Part shown: one piece after another, positions 50,560 to 63,410 of the stretch
Numbering within the stretch: the first letter of the stretch is position 1
Layout of the letters: each line of letters starts with the position of its first letter
Assembly: GCF_965638725.1 (NCBI RefSeq)
Contig: NC_134950.1
Coordinates: forward strand, 137,693,636-137,757,635
Origin: Aptenodytes patagonicus
Taxonomy: Eukaryota; Chordata; Aves; Sphenisciformes; Spheniscidae
DNA: 64,000 bases
Direction of reading: 5' to 3'
The notes under the pieces: model-generated
The model's database searches: none
Seen by the model: only the letters and a program-made list of their open reading frames with translations
Told to the model about the DNA's origin: nothing
Position numbers and translations under genes: made by a program

Positions 50560-52150
50560 TCAAATAAAAAGGAACTAAAAGTAAAAACCATCATAGTTTA
50601 AGAGCAGAATAAGGTAACTACACGTATACTCTCAAAAGAGGAAGTAATGTGCAAATAAGGCGAATTAAATGAACTATAAACTCTCTCAAGTTAAATGTAA
50701 GCCCTCAATGAGGCAGGCCAAAGGAGAGTCTGAAGAGCAACATGTTAAAGGCATAAAAATTAATAATAAAAAGATCTTTCAAAATACATCAGAAGAAATG
50801 ATCAAAGCATAAAAGGAGCATCAAGGAAGGTAGACCACAAAAGCAAAATGAACTATTTATATCTGTGTTCACTAGAGAAGTGTCAGGGAGATTTTATTAT
50901 TTGCAGATGAACTCTCTTAAACCGAATCAGCACTAGAACAAACTGATATATTAAACATTGCCAAATTGCTAAGAGCAGATGATATTTGTCCACTGAGTTC
51001 TAGGGGAATGCAATTATGATGTTGCTAAAGAAATAATTATTGAGCATATTCTACTGCTTAACTCAGCACCCACACAAGAGTTAGAGAAGGTAAGAAATGC
51101 AATTCCCCCTTTGGAAACTATAGGAGATACAGTAAGCCTGTATGGAGAAATTGAAAGCAGCTATAATCAGTGACAGAATTAGTAGGCATTTAGGTAATGG
51201 TAATTTGGGTAAGAGTTATGTCTTAACACTTACAGAGAAAGCAAGCCTTACAAATTTATTAGAAGTTTCTGAAGGAAATTAAGGAAGAGGGATCAAGTGA
51301 TATCCCTGTGCAAAGAAAGTCCTCCAACTATTTTATCCAAATGCTTTGAGGAAACTAGGTTACGAGAGAAGGTCCTCTCATACATTAATGATCCATCAAA
51401 AGTAGGAAACAGATGATAATATTAGTGAATTTTCACCATGGAGGGACTCTCCAGAGCATCTCAAAAAGACTTGGCAGATTACCAGTAGTTTTAGGTGATA
51501 ATGTTTGTTGATGATGCCAAATTACTGATACTAGTCAGTTCTAAAGCCCGTAACACCATTTCTGAGTGGAAAAGAAGGTAAACAAACACAAACTAACACA
51601 CAATACATAAAACAGGGGGGAGGACAGCTTTAGCTGTTTATACACAGTGATGGCTATGACTGAGAGCTTGGAGTTAATGGTTGAAGAGCAGAGAGCAACA
51701 GAAACAAGAAAAAATCCCCAACATTAAGCTACTGTGCAAATCCACAGTGTGCCCAACACCTGGAGTCCTGCATGCAGTTCTTACTCCATCTCAAAGAAAA
51801 CTACAAAAGGCACAGAGAGGGGCAAGAATCATCAGAGGTAAGAAATTATTTTCATACCAGGAGGAATACAGAGTCTTGAGACAGCTGAAGCCTTTAAAAC
51901 CAGAAATGGGGCAGAGACTATGAGTAAGAAAAGAACTGCTTTTATTTCTCACAATGCAAGAACTAGGGGTTGCCCAGTGAATTTATTGGTTAATAAGTTT
52001 AGAGCAAAGACAAAGAAGGGCAATGCCTGATGAAGCTGTGGGATTCACTACCTGAGTGCCAAAGGTGTAAGTTGGTTAAAAAAAAACTTTGAAAAGTTCA
52101 TGCCTGGGTAAGTATCCTGGAGGCTTTTACACAGGATGGGTCAGATACAG
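50560..52150 (+). mobile_element. Old CR1-type LINE, ORF2 3' part and 3' UTR
   Basis: The segment follows CR1 ORF2 in order. A Lys-rich linker sits near 50760-50820. 'AGAGCAGATGATATTTGTCC' (about 50970-50989) marks the start of the reverse transcriptase. A frayed catalytic region follows near 51250-51400. 'TTTGTTGATGATGCCAAATT' (about 51502-51521) encodes the FVDDA box, that is, the RT YxDD-type active site. Then come 'TGGAGTCCTGCATGCAGTTC' (about 51761-51780) and 'GCAAGAACTAGGGGTTGCCC' (about 51956-51975). Many stops and frameshifts make it dead. It runs antisense to the surrounding gene, which is the tolerated orientation in introns. Confidence 0.8.
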
Positions 52151-53427
52151 CTGTTGAGATCTACTGACTCAGCAGGGCAAGGCTGGCTCTCAAACTCCTC
52201 TGCTCCTGGTTCTCTTCCTTACGCACCCACCACCGGGGAACAAGAGGAAGGTGGGCAAGATAAGGCTGCAGCCTGACCTGGGGAAGCTGTTCTTCAGCTC
52301 CTGAGCCTGGCTGTGATTGCAGATCCTGTGAGGTATGGCCAGGTAGGTGCAGGTTACTCAGCACAACTGAGGTGGATACCCAAATAGGGAAATGCTAAGT
52401 GAAGCTTTATGACTTGAAACACAAACACAGCAAGTGACCCTAGATGACGGCTAGCTGTACCCCATGATCCAACCAGTTGCTCTAGTATATAACATAATGT
52501 ATGTAATATAATGCAATGTGACTGAAACTGCAACTGCTAGCTCTGTAACACTGAGAGTAATATCTAAAAGTTACATTTTGTTTTCATTTCCATTTGAGTA
52601 AAATCTATGCTCGCCTGAATGAGGACCATAAAGTCAAATTCTGATAAATGTCATCCTCAAGATTTACTGTTTGCTGTAAAAATAGTAAGTGCAAGAGATC
52701 TCCCTCCACACCCTTTTATTTTTCCATTTTAAGAAGAAACATACAGAAGCTCCAATGTATCAGGGACAGCACTGTACTGAACATTTTCATAGCACAATTT
52801 CTGAAATGGGTGTCTGGCCAAAGCACAATTCTAATCAGCTAAATCTGTATCTCACATAGGGAATAAGCAGTTATCAACGCACAAAAGTTAGGGTCATTAG
52901 AAATGTTTTATAGGGCATGCCTGTTCCTTTAATTGCATCTGTATTTAAATCTGTGTTAGCATCATGCATGTTTTCTTTCCTATCCACAAACTCTTTTTTC
53001 TATATCTGTTCTCTTCTGAAGTCTATAATCAAGTTTCAGTTGGATCTTAAAATGCAGAGTTGTGCTTTGGTAAAATAAAACACCAAAAGCATAGCAGCTT
53101 TTCACGGTTTTCTTCATTTAGCCTGCCAGAGGAAATCGAATAAAAAAATAATCGGCACTGTCACTTGAAGAAAAGAAAGAAAGAGAGAAGAAAGAAAGAG
53201 AAATACTTAAGATGGGCCTTAGCCAGGAGCATTTTATCCTTTATTCATCAGTGGTAAATGAGTCAGATATGAGTTGGCCAGGAAAAGAGCTGCTTTACCC
53301 AAAATCTGAGTTTAAAGTGAGTCATCTCTCTCCAAACACCAATATATCCTCCAACATAACTGGCAAGAGTTTCCCGCAAAGAGGCTCTTGCTGCCGCTCT
53401 CTTCATCTGGAGGCCTGACCATCCAAA

Positions 53428-53475
53428 GCTGAAGTCAACAGGATCTCTACCATCAATTCAGTGAAACAGGGTTAG
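53428..53475. repeat. Palindromic short repeat, copy 5
   Basis: GCTGAAGTCAACAGGATCTC followed by TACCATCAATTCAGTG and AAACAGGGTTAGAG. Same layout as the other copies, diverged. Confidence 0.5.
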
Positions 53476-56400
53476 AGATACAGGCCAGAATTATCAGCCT
53501 GGCTGACCATCGTGGGAATTAAGAGAAAGTAAATCGGCTCCTGGCATAATGAAGGAACTTTCAGGCTGCCCTGTCAGCCATGGCGCTTTCTGCTCTGATC
53601 CTGCCCTACCTGTCACAACTAGCTTTCCCAAACAAACACTCAATGCAAAGGCTTGCAACAGGTCTTCTGAAGGTGGCCCCCATCTACAATGGGGGGAGGA
53701 GGGGCGCATCTACAGTGGCCTTATCAAGAGGGCTTGAGAGCCCAGATGACTCCTCACGTCCCTGCAGCCCTGTCATTTGCCATAGAAAGGGGCTCGAAAA
53801 GGAGCTTTGCATACTTGGTCCTTAATTACAACAAACATAACAAATGTGCAAAAGCAAAGTTGGACTCATGACTACATTACTGCTGTTTGTGTTGTTATGT
53901 GCCTATGAAATGAACGTCATGTTTTCGTGAAAGGAATGAAATTATACTGGCCTGGAACCAGGGTGTGCAATGTCAAATCAGTCCCTGGATTTATGATCCC
54001 GTGCTGGACTTTCATTCATGCTCAAAGTGCACCCAGGTCCTCTCAGGTCTCCCCACAGCCCAGAGGACCCTCAAAATCAGACCTTCAGGGTGACCATTTT
54101 TGATTCCATATTCCTCCTTACACTCAGCAGGAAGAAAACAGAGAGAATGATGTCCAGAAGCCTCAGAAAACCTAACTATCAATTTTGGCCCAGTGGGACA
54201 GCACTTATGTTGTCCCATCGCTCTCTGATGGCAATCTGGCTTTGGGTGACTTCTTTGTGGGTTACGAATGTGGAAACAGACTCAGGAACGCATGCGTGCA
54301 TAGGGTTTTTTTGTGCTTGCTGAAAAATCTCTGCAGCACCACAGAAGATATTTCAAACGAAGCCATTTTTCCACAGAACAATTCATCATGATGGATTCGT
54401 CCCTATAAGAGTCCAGAACTGATGAAGTGTAATGAATCTGGCAGCCACATGAATTCCACTTGTGTACATTTCCGCACATCCGTTTTTTTCCATTTCCCTC
54501 AGCTCCGCCCTGAAATTCTGTTTTCAGAATGGGCGGAAACTGTCACAGGTTATCAGTAGGTAGGTAATAAATACAATAACTAAGTGCAGCATTAGTCAAA
54601 GGGTTATTTTGTTCAAATCATGTAGGATCAGCAGTTGCTCTCAATGGCTGTAGTTTTAAGTGAGTGGAGGCACATAACAAATACAAGTCTTGGTTATTCT
54701 GAGCAATGTAAAAATACACAAAATTAACCACACCCTTTTTCAGACAATTTAAAGCTTTGCTTTGTTTGATTGCATTAGTTCCAACACTTTAACTAAAAGT
54801 CTTTATAGTTCAGAGCCATGTACACACGAGCAGGCACCTTTCTGTCCTTGGCTAGCAGAAGTGTCTTGTAACTGTCACAAATTTATATGACAAACCTTAC
54901 ATTATTCCTTAGCTGAGCACTGATTAGCACTCTCACAAACCTAAACTGTCTCCTGTTCATCATGGATTCTTCCCCAAGCTTTTATGGATTTGTTTGCAAT
55001 AATACTAGCACAACAATAGCCATAGCATATTAAAATATAATTACCATCGGAAAGGCAATTATGTAAATACTGTGAACTTTACTAGCTAGCTCTGCTCCCT
55101 GTGTGTCCCTTTGAGCCATCTCTGTTATCTCATTGACAGATGAGCACTCCCACTGTTGTGAGAGACGTTCACTCCCAAACGCATCCATAGCTTTTAGCAC
55201 TGCGCTATTCCCCCTGATGCCTATCAGTTCAGTCCTGATTAAAAGAGCCAATGCGGGAGGCAAGAACCAAATCAAACAAGTAGCTGTCATGACGTAGGAG
55301 CCATGGATCCTTCTGGCTCCACTCCCACCACCGCTCTGCCTACCCACAGCTCCCTCCTTTCTCTCCTGTTGTTACACAGCTCTGCTCCACAGCCTGCAGG
55401 GAGCTGATGAGTCTCCTTATAAGGCTTTTTTCTCCTTTCCTCCTCCCTCCCCTGTTTTCTTTGTGTGATGGAAACCGAATGGTTCCACTGCATTTTGGGT
55501 CTTCCTTTACTGGTGAAGGACAGGAAAGTTTGTCCTTAAAATGGGTAAATAGGAAACTCCAGGAACTTCTGCAGTGGCTTTTTCTGATTCCTAACAACTC
55601 CCTGAAGAAATACTGTTTTGTAGATGACACAGTATTCAGTGGCTATCAAATTTTTTCATCTCTAATCAGCAAAAAATAAAACAGCAGTCACTGTATCATT
55701 TTCTCAATTTGTGAAATTGAAAGCAATCTTCATTAACGTAAAAAGCAGCTGACAAGCTGGAAAAAACAGCGTTCTCATTCTTTGCTGGTGTACCTTCATC
55801 TTGGTACACAGAAAATGTTGGCGCTAATCCTGGTCAGGATTGCTTTAAGTTTTATACTGGCACCGTTCCATTGCTTCCAGGGAAGTAATTTTAATGCTTG
55901 TCTAAGATCATTTAATAATGATTTAAGTCCATCCTTATTAAATTTATCTGACCGTGTGTTAAATGCCTTCCTAGAAAATGAAAACTAAAACAGGTTTGAA
56001 TAGCTTCCAATGAGAAGAATATGGTTGATTACACTTGATCATGTCTATTTTCCTCATATGGATAATGCACTTTTTATGTATTAGAGACCATTAGACATGG
56101 GGAGAAAACAAGGTTCTTGTACTAATCATGAACCTTAGTAAAGAATTACAGAGCCCAAAAAAATACCTGCTAGCATAGAATATCTCTGCTTCCAGTGGCC
56201 AAGTGAGAGAACTCAAATCCAGGGATGAAAAATTCCAGGTACCTCAACTAGCAGATAATTTTGAAACAACCCTTAGTCTAGCAGTCTTCATCTCACCTGA
56301 CTCGAGCGAAAGCCTTGTTCTCTGCAACAATTGCATATGCTTACCTGCTGCCTTCCTGAGGGATACACTGCTCAACATCCACTGAAAGGGAGGCCATAGC

Positions 56401-57419
56401 AGATACCGTTTCTGTCTCCTCCCTCTCTTGTTTCTGAGACTCAGCCAGAGCACAATTCACTGGCACAGAGTATGGCTCCACTGACTTCCAGTACTTGCCT
56501 AAGGAAAACACACATAATAATTTATGGGAATTTTAGCTAGCATGGTGCTACAAGCATAGTAATCACTTAGTTCAACACTGGCTGATTATAATTTAAAATC
56601 ACTGCGGTGTAAGCAGTACAGTTGAAACTTCAGGCTGCAGTGAAGAGGTATATTTCTGAACCTAAGAATGCCAAGTTGGAAAGTGCTTTCATTCCAAGGG
56701 CTGTGTCACACCCTTCCCCAGAAGGTAATAAACTGGAGGAGTAACACACAGGCTAATGAACTCATACTGTCAGACAAGCTATTGGCTTTATCTACACAAG
56801 GTGAAGGGAGTTCAGGGCAGGGTTAATACCTAGAAGATCTGATATGGCAGACAATTGATGCATATACAGCAAATAGGACTAGAAAAATGAACATTGTTGT
56901 GTAACGTGCTCACACAGCACTGTCTTGAAAAGGAAAAAATTCAGAAATGCCAGCTCGTACCGAAGTGATGTTGCCAGAACAATCAGGTTTGTTAGTCCTG
57001 GATGTTCTTTCTCCTCCAACCTCAGGGCGTATACTAGAACAATAATTTATTTAAAACTTTCATATATGAACTGGCTGTTGCTGGAAAGCTGCCAGATATC
57101 ATAAGGAATAGAGCTTTCTGGTTTGCTGCGTAAAAACACAGCAGTGGATTAAAAGCATGAGTATTCTCAGCTTTCTGCCTGTAACAGAAGAGACAGTAAG
57201 AAGCTTCTCGAGCAACACAAACAATAATGGCAGGTGACTCATCGTCAACACCTAAAATGGTCTGCTACTGCAGTGCTATTAAGAAACAGAGGTTGATTAG
57301 TGGTAACCAGGTGAACAAGTAAGAATTTACATATGTATTTCTTACAGTCCAGTAGTCCACTGAGCACTCACTAATTGCCAGGTGGATGACACCTGGAAAT
57401 TAGGAGCTTTGGGAAGGCT

Positions 57420-57660
57420 GGGAGCTCTGGACCAGAGCTTATTCAGTGTTTAGCAAGAAGCTTCCAGCAGCTGCTGCAGAGGTTGGGTCAGGGTACTTAT
57501 CTGGGAATTAGGCGGAGGGTTTCAACAGCTGTGAAAGAGAGGGGATCAAGTAGGGGACTTTTCCGAGGGCTAAAAGGAGGATTTTGGCAGCTGGGCAGCA
57601 GGCTGAGTCGAGGTGCTTATCCGGAGGGTAGCTGGAGGCTTTGACAGCTGGGAGGCCAGG
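57420..57660 (+). repeat. Degenerate minisatellite, about 58-62 bp period, four copies
   Basis: A CTTAT/CTTTT core recurs at 57438, 57496, 57558 and 57616. Each copy is followed by a GGA/GAG-rich block and then a segment with CAGCTG about 35 bp on. Units have diverged considerably. The overlapping frames on the two strands are repeat-driven. Confidence 0.65.
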
Positions 57661-60600
57661 CCAGCGGTGGTGCTGCCTGTGCTGCACAAAGGCTGCTGAA
57701 AACTCCCTCCTTGGTAACACAGCTCTCAACACAGTTTCAGGCTTTTCAAAAGATGAACTTTTCCCTCCAGTGAGAAAGCAGCTGTCAATAAAGCCTGAAA
57801 ATGTCTTCATTCAAAAACATCATTGCAAGATGAAAGCCCAAGTCAATGTGCAAGAACAACCAGCGAGCATGGCCAGCGTGTTTCTTTGAACTCTAATAGT
57901 GTGCACGTTTGAGTAGTTAGCAGAATCCTTAAATAACGGGGACCTTCTGGGGATAAAATGTAAAGTGTATTAAGTATCCTACAAAGTTGAGATTAAGTGT
58001 TAGGAGGTTGGCTTCACTCCAAAAGCATGAAAGACACAGCTAAAAAGTTATGTACATAACAGTAGGCTCAATGATTGGAGCCTGGCAAATTTTATAAAAA
58101 CAAGACAAAAGTATTCTCTATTATTACTCTGCTCAGAGACCATATTCTCTATTCATTAAAAAATACACTAAAAACAAACAAAAAAGTTATATGAGCATTC
58201 CACAATGTTCTCACAGATCATATGTGCAAAAGTCAGTCATTGCAATATACACCCAATTCAAACCCTATAATTTATGAGCTAAATGTTCACAGAGTGGGTG
58301 GGGTTTTTGTTGCAGAACAGATGTGCAAGAAAATCAAATCTGTTGGCATGGGAATAATACCCCCTCTTGCCTATAAAAGAAATGAACCCATGTTCACTGC
58401 TGGAGTTTTCAAGGGCTTTTATTCGTAAAATAAAATATTAGTAACCAGCTACCACTGTGTTGTTCTCCTGCAGCAACAATAAAACAGCATCAGTGAGGAT
58501 TGCTACATCGCATTCGTTCATTCACACACAGGCTCACACACCAGCTGCCCCCTAGATCCTGACTTTCTTGTAACACTAAAACTCAGGGCCAATTCAAGCA
58601 TATTAGTGGGCTCTCTGTGCCCATTTAACTGCCCTTCACTCCCAAGTGATCTGTGATTTTCCTTCTTTCCCTGCATTGAGAATTGTGTTATGAGAGGGGC
58701 TTCAGCAATAAAGAGGGAGAGCAGAGTCAGGCCAGGAAGCAGGTGGCAGCATCTATGCTGCAGTGGAGAGTCTTGGAGAAGGGGAATGCATGGCAGGGTG
58801 TTTGTGGTTTGTGGGAGGAAATTTTAAAGCAGTCCCAATTAGGAATAGCATCCAGGTAGCAGCAGGTACCTCATGCAAAGAGTGCTTTCTGATGCTTGTG
58901 AAAAAGCAATGGTAGATTTTTCTTTAAAATCAGAAAGCTGTACCTTACACCTGTGGTAAGCAGAACAGCTTTGCAAGCTATAAAGAACAACATTTATATG
59001 TTGTGCACAAAACGTACGGGGCTTGCATGTGTGCTCAACCAAAAGATTTGTAGGCAAAGTCTTGTGGAACGGAGAGGCAATCACAGCATGCAGCTGCAAA
59101 GAAGCTTTGTTAGAAACCCTAGGTATGCTGTGGATTGACAATTAAATGAGCTCAAAAAGCATCTGCCTCAAACTGCTCACATCTCTGAAAATGTCATTTC
59201 TACTGGAATGTGAAATTCTACCAGTCCTGTTACATTCATTGAGAAGAACTTGGTGGAGCTCAGGGGAAAGAATGAAGCATACTACTGGTTTCATTCATAC
59301 AAAACTTGAAGAGCAATCACGGCTTGCAAGAACAAACTATGAAACCAAATCAGTCTTCTAGGTATGCTTTGGCTTTCAGCATGAAAATGTGCTTAAGTCT
59401 CCCTCAAAGATTTGTGGGAGCACTGATTATTACCAGGAAATAATAAAAGTGAATGTTTCTGTCACTGCTACAGGCATTTGTAATTGCCTTTCACAGATAG
59501 ATTCGGACATGCCGTACCATGGCTTGCTTGAAAAAAACAGTTTGGGGGTGGTATTCAAGCTAGTGAACAGGACTGTTTAGAAATAGCATATTACATGGGT
59601 GTGGGAACTACTACTTCCAAATGTATTATATTTCCAAAGAAGCTTTGGATCACTGTCACAAACAAAACATTTATACAAATTCCATTCTAGTTAGAAAAAA
59701 GTTGTTTCCTCTCATTGTCTAAGTAAGTATTGTATCTTCAATTTTTTGCAGCAAACACAGAAGAGGGACTTTTTTTGTCTAAAATATTGCTAATATTCAT
59801 TATCAATGTTGGATCACAGAAATACAGACTCAATATACATGCAAGCAATCATTCAAACAAATCAGGCTTTCTCAGGATCTCTCGAGGTGCTACCCCACAA
59901 CCTAATGCTTTTCAGCCCGCATAATTCCCTCTAATATTCAACGTGTACTTGCTTCTCTTAATTCCATCTAAATATGCATCCCCTATAAAGCTGCACTAAA
60001 CTTCCCCAGTGCTCCTTTCCGTCATCCAAGCACATTCCTCTCTAATACTTGGTCTCTCTCCAGACAAAATGATGTATGCATAACCTTTTAGGTAATAGCT
60101 GGAAGAAAAGACAGAATATTGTGTATAAATAACTCCAAACCCTGAGCAGTCTGACTTCGTTTCAGGAGAACAGTCCACTGGACTGCTGTGACTGTACCAG
60201 CTCAGCTCAGACCTAAGCTTGTTCTGAACAAGCAAAGTTAAGCCACTCTGCAGAGCTCTGAACTACATTTTTAGACACACACTACATATTTGTTCCTAAA
60301 TCCATTCCTTCTTTCTGAACTGCCATCATTTGTGTGTATTTCTAGTAAGACACTATGCCTTTCTGAAGCCAGTATTAATTATTTTTTTTCTCAATTCACC
60401 CTTTTTTTGTTTCAGATCCATTTTCATTAAATACGTGTCTTATTTCAAACAGAATTGCATATTCTTTCTTAATGTCTGTGGCCTGTATGCAGCTTTCCGT
60501 CCTTATTATCATTTGCAAATCTTCTCTATCTTGCATAGTACATGAATTTCCTTAACTTGCTGATTTCTTCCAGACCATTAACAGGAGATTTTTAGGAAGG

Positions 60601-61618
60601 TACTAACTCATGAGCTACCCTAGGACGTACCACCCAGCAAAAATGACTTGCTGGAATTTATCATATACAGTTGATTTACTTAGATCATTTGCATATCTGG
60701 GTGACTACTGTATATGAAGGATGAATTATATACCTACGATGAGTTTTAATTGCCACTTTACAACTAAAATCAGCTTGATAATTACCACATGATCAATGGA
60801 TAATACATGGTGTCCCTTTTAAAAACTGCATTTATTTTATACAGATGAATCCCAATTATTTGTGATTCATATAGCATGAAGCAAAACATTTGTTATCCAT
60901 TTGTTATTGTTAAGGAGCCAGCAAACAGTAGAAGTCAGGAAGCTCTCACTGCCTCGGTAAAATGGCAGAGAGCAGAAGATTAGAGAATTTAAGGGAAGTC
61001 TGCTCAGTTGGATTAAGGCAACTGATGGCAAAGAGAAAATTTTTCAGTGAGACCAGAGCAAATGCCCTAAAGCATCTGGGTAGTAAAGGCTTGGGGCCAG
61101 GGCGCACAAGTGAAGCAATCAAATACCCTCTGCATCAGAAACAGAATAAAATCATGTATTTGTTAGCATTGTTTCATGGATCAGTGCCTATTTTGAGCTT
61201 TTTAACTTTATCTCAAGCTCCTATACATCTCAAAGCGAGTAACTTGTAAAGGGCTGCACAAACAGAATCTGAAGAAACTATTTTTTAGAGCTGTAATTTA
61301 CCTGTCTGTTCCTGTCCCTCACTGACAAACATCTATTTCATCCAAGCTGCTCTGGAATGGAAAGATTTGGGAATATTCAGGAATCAGAAAGCTCTAAATC
61401 ATTTCAATGGGTTATTTTTTCAGGGCTAAATACATAGCAGAAACTAAGAGATGTCAAAGAAACAGAAAAAAAAGCATATATATATTCTAGACACAGCATG
61501 TTGGTTTATACACAAAACATTTGCTCACTCTTTCCTCTGAAACAATAGTTTAATGTCTGTGACGTTAATTAATAATAAAAAATACCCCAAACCCACCAAC
61601 CCAAACTGAGAAACATAC

Positions 61619-61703
61619 TTTGAATTTCAGTGGTCTTTTTTAAAGAAGCTATTGCATTCATATTGGGGATTTGGTGCACAATATCTTCCGGGAGAGGCTC
61701 CAG
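61619..61703 (-). CDS. CENPQ: CENPQ-like internal exon
   Basis: An excellent acceptor (TATTTTATTCTTGCAG) opens an 85-base exon closed by a consensus donor (CAAA|GTATGT). Only one frame is open throughout. It starts LEPLPEDIVHQIPNMNAIAS and ends in KKTTEIQ plus one base. The motif IPNxNA followed by Leu-rich spacing is the part that I match to the C-terminal region of human CENP-Q. CENP-Q is a subunit of the CENP-O/P/Q/U/R complex of the constitutive centromere-associated network and pairs with CENP-U at kinetochores. The family call is from memory, with no search run. The exon itself is the best supported in the window. Confidence 0.65.
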
Positions 61704-63364
61704 CTGCAAGAATAAAATAGAATAATATAAATTTTCAATAAGCCACAGGGAAGTAAAACAAACTGAAACAATCTAATCCTCAGGAAAAGCTCAGCCCAAG
61801 AACTGGTTAACATTTTGCTGGTATCAGTTCTAAAAGTATAGCCATGATTTTGTTTTCTGTTTTCCAGCCATGTAATTGAATTCCAAGGGGCTTTTCTATT
61901 GGCTGCAAGACTAATCTATGGAGTCTCTGAAGCAGGTGCATGTCTGTGTATTATTCATTAAAAAAATGCTAGTTATTTGTGTAATTTTTGTAGGTTCCTC
62001 ACAAACCAAATTCCACTGCGTCTGTATACGCAGCTGGGCACTCCAAACAAAACCTTGCTGAAGCCACACTGGAACCAAAGTGTGCACTCTATTATCTTTA
62101 TTTTTCTGGTGTTATTACATCTAACCATCTTACACATTTTAATATTTTTAGGGAAAGCCATAAAACACAGCTGCTTTTACTAGCTTTACATTAATTTCAA
62201 ACAAAGTAGTAGATAAAAAATGGTTATGCAGATCAGCAGTAAGAGTTCTCTAAGTAAGTTTTTTATAGTCAGCTGCATTTTAATTAGCCAGTTTTAACTG
62301 TATAGTCTTTATGTAGGGCTGCATCATAGTAAATTAGCAGAAGGAAGCGTTCAGTTACTGCACAGTTATTTTTGCCCTGCAATGGATAGATATACCAAGC
62401 AAATTCTATTTTGAAATTAATCCACGTGCTTTTTTGTCCACCTCCTAGAAAAAGGGTAAAAGATTGTTTGGGCTAAACGCCTCTTCTTGTACTATAATAA
62501 CTATATTCTCCTTGAACTATGCTTAGAGTCCAGCCAGTTTTTCCGCTTCCCTGCATAGCCTGCTAAGGCTGCTTCCTGCGGAGCCAGGAGTAGCAACCGT
62601 GTCAAGGTAGACAAGGAAGAGTGATATCAATACCAATCTCTCTTCTCTAAAGCTAAGGAAGTTCAACCATCGTTGACAGGAGACATCTGTACTGCAGACA
62701 AAACTCCTTTCTTAAGCATGCCTTGGTCTACTTTAAACTAGGTCAAGTGAAGCCCACCCAAGGAGCTTCCTCTGTGAAGTTAATAGTTCAGTAGCCATCA
62801 TACATTGTCCTCCGGGTTGCTACTGCTGCATTGCTACCCACCCAACTAGATAAAATCAGCTTTGATCCAAGTACAGAAAGTGGGAAGGAACTGCAGTGTA
62901 GATACTCCCTTAGTAGTTATTTTAAGCAAGCTCAGCTACAAATCCCAGAACTTCTGGGATCTTACCATTATGATCAGCAGCAAATGCCTGTCAGTGATAA
63001 AGACATTGCAAATATCACCAGTCTTTTGGAGTCCTGGTAACTAAAATGAATAGGGCTGTTCATGTCATTATTTCCTTAGAATCCCATAGGGGATTGCAGC
63101 TGGAAGATTTCCTTGTGGCTACAAACAATAGCACTATGGGTTTTTTTCAAATAGCATAAATCACTCCATTCTGGGCAGTGAGCAAGTGTGCATAGAAGTG
63201 CTGGTAGGATCTAACTGGGTCCCAACTCTACTTGGTTACCGAGGAGGCCAAACTGCAAAGGAAGATTGTTGCTATCTAATATGTATCATGGATTAGAACG
63301 AAGAAAGCAATTACAGTAAAAATAACATTTATAGATACATTTGCAATTTTTAAACCACATTTAC
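61704..63364 (-). other. Candidate intron (1.66 kb)
   Basis: On the minus strand it begins GTAAAT and ends TTCTTGCAG. On the plus strand it contains an open frame (about 62795-63043, TAG to TAA) of protein-like composition that I could not assign. Confidence 0.5.
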
Positions 63365-63410
63365 TTCACGATCTTCATAGGTTACTCTGTTTGGTAACTC
63401 TTGCAGGTAC
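63365..63410 (-). CDS. CENPQ: CENPQ-like internal exon, most upstream in window
   Basis: A pyrimidine-rich acceptor (CAGTTTTCCCCCAG) precedes 46 coding bases: one base completing the previous codon, then YLQELPNRVTYEDRE. The donor is GTGAA|GTAAAT. It ends in phase 0, exactly what the exon at 61619-61703 needs. The other two frames are closed by stops. Human CENP-Q has a similar Leu-Pro-Glu segment just before its IPN motif, which supports the order. Upstream exons, including the coiled-coil body of the protein, are outside the window. Confidence 0.55.

Larger units (their letters stand above)
48678..61618 (-). other. Large candidate intron (12.9 kb)
   Basis: On the minus strand it starts GTATGT and ends TTATGTCAG. 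It carries the old CR1 at 50560-52150, palindromic repeat copy 5 at 53428-53475 and a minisatellite at 57420-57660. The remaining sequence is AT-rich and I found no further in-phase exon. None is expected, because the flanking exons join without a gap relative to CENP-Q. Confidence 0.5.

Noticed and set aside
50560..52150. Functional reverse transcriptase gene
   Set aside because: Only scattered landmarks of CR1 ORF2 remain, with many stops and frameshifts. It is a dead fragment.
55030..55347. 105-codon minus-strand frame inside the large intron, same strand as the CENPQ-like gene
   Set aside because: It has no acceptor/donor pair in a compatible phase, and the flanking exons already join without a gap.
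61619..61703. Alternative reading frame GASPGRYCAPN... of the same exon
   Set aside because: It hits a stop before the donor. Only the LEPLPED frame is open across the exon and fits its neighbours.
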